Made by a program: the position numbers and the translations under genes
Origin: Pseudomonadota bacterium
Lineage (GTDB): Bacteria > Pseudomonadota > Alphaproteobacteria > Caulobacterales > Caulobacteraceae
Assembly (NCBI GenBank): GCA_023436945.1
Contig: JAEZHG010000002.1
Location: forward strand, 1-5,882
DNA length: 5,882 nt
Direction of reading: 5' to 3'
The notes under the pieces: model-generated
The model's input: the letters and a program-made list of their open reading frames with translations, nothing else
Databases searched by the model: none
Told to the model about the DNA's origin: nothing
Shown: positions 5,248 through 5,882 of the stretch, in pieces
How positions within the stretch are numbered: position 1 is the stretch's first letter
Layout: each line of letters opens with the position of its first letter

Positions 5248-5882
5248 TTACGGACGGCTGGCCATGCCCAGTTTGATCGGCTTCAGGTCAGCGTCGTCAT
5301 CACGCGAGATGTTCCCGCGCTTCACGCCCCACAACAGCACGATCGGCGTGCCGACATAGATCGACGAGAAGGTACCGATGATGATGCCGAGCATCAGAAT
5401 GATCGAGAAGCTGAACAGCGCCTCGCCGCCGAAGATAGCCAGAATGGCCAGAACGCCCACAGCCGTCACACCGGTCATGATGGTACGGGTCAGGGTTTCG
5501 TTCAGCGACAGGTCGATCACGTCACGCAGCGGCATAGTCTTGTACTTGCGCAGGTTTTCACGCAGGCGGTCGAACACAACCACGGTGTCGTTCATCGAAT
5601 AACCGATAACCGTCAGAATGGCTGCCACGGTGTTCAGGCTGAACTCGAAGCGGAACAGAACGACCAGGCCGAAGGTCAGGACCACGTCGTGCAGGAGGCC
5701 GATGATGGCACCGAAGCCGAACTGAGGCTCGAAGCGGAACCAGATGTACAGGAACATCAGGAAGATTGCCGCGCCCAGAGCATAGAGGCCCGAACGGAAC
5801 AGTTCGCCCGAGACCTTGGAGCCCACGACGCTGATGCCCGAATAGGTCACTTCACCGACAGAGTCGCTGATCGCCTTTTCAA
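5248..5882 (-). CDS. secF: SecF, protein translocase subunit, C-terminal part (5' end outside window)
   Basis: SecF pairs with SecD in the inner membrane and uses proton motive force to help proteins complete export through SecYEG. The visible 210 residues are roughly the last two thirds of a protein of about 300-330. They include the end of the periplasmic domain with VVGSKVSGEL (18-27), then five membrane segments (about 31-50, 54-76, 84-103, 134-151, 157-185). The RND-family signatures GFGAIIGLLHDVVLTFG (55-71) and TVIGYSMNDTVVVFDRLREN (90-109) are intact, including the Asp65 and Asp98 positions. The short basic-acidic tail (KRGNISRDDDADLKP) is cytoplasmic. The GTG at 5850 is internal: the frame continues to the window edge as EKAISDSVGE, matching the family. 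At VVGSKVSGEL most homologues, as I recall them, have VGP, so Ser replaces Pro. The partner gene secD normally lies directly upstream, here beyond the right edge. A terminator follows the stop. Confidence 0.96.
   Translation of the reverse strand, partial: EKAISDSVGEVTYSGISVVGSKVSGELFRSGLYALGAAIFLMFLYIWFRFEPQFGFGAIIGLLHDVVLTFGLVVLFRFEFSLNTVAAILTVIGYSMNDTVVVFDRLRENLRKYKTMPLRDVIDLSLNETLTRTIMTGVTAVGVLAILAIFGGEALFSFSIILMLGIIIGTFSSIYVGTPIVLLWGVKRGNISRDDDADLKPIKLGMASRP

Noticed and set aside
5848..5850. GTG as the start of secF
   Set aside because: The frame stays open to the window edge with family-like sequence, and the N-terminal helix and periplasmic domain of SecF would be missing if this were the start.

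Overview
The window looks like ordinary chromosome from an alphaproteobacterium, most likely of the Caulobacterales (Caulobacter/Asticcacaulis-like). The reasons are a moderately high GC content (judged by eye), an intact trmFO (the folate/FAD-dependent route to m5U54 that alphaproteobacteria use instead of TrmA), and a secF, squalene/phytoene-synthase-like, trmFO neighbourhood that I recall from this class. The genus is inferred from protein style and not tested. I see no mobile element, tRNA, rRNA, CRISPR array or obvious foreign DNA.

Layout. (1) 3-785, plus: the C-terminal 260 codons of uvrA, cut by the left edge. (2) 790-822: a strong bidirectional hairpin terminator between convergent genes. 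(3) 845-2633, minus: a two-gene operon of paralogous multi-pass membrane proteins of unknown function; the upstream gene (1704-2633) ends 4 nt before the downstream gene (845-1699), whose ribosome binding site lies on the upstream stop codon. (4) 2634-2719: an 86-nt divergent intergenic region. On its trmFO side it holds a hairpin that abuts the trmFO start and a possible 12-codon leader ORF in the trmFO frame. (5) 2720-4141, plus: full-length trmFO. (6) 4163-4194: a second hairpin terminator between convergent genes. (7) 4196-5121, minus: a squalene/phytoene-synthase-family protein overlapping a 99-aa three-helix membrane protein by one base (TGATG). (8) 5188-5226: a terminator pointing leftward that ends the secF transcript. 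(9) 5248-5882, minus: the C-terminal 210 codons of secF, cut by the right edge.

How the genes work together. The recognisable genes are housekeeping: nucleotide excision repair (UvrA), tRNA m5U54 modification (TrmFO) and protein export (SecF, whose partner secD would lie beyond the right edge). They do not form one pathway. The less understood parts are the tandem membrane paralogues, the synthase-like protein that lacks the aspartate-rich catalytic motifs together with its coupled small membrane partner, and the structured trmFO leader. Nothing here amounts to a clear new system. Every gap is under 130 nt and each is covered by a listed terminator, leader or short spacer.
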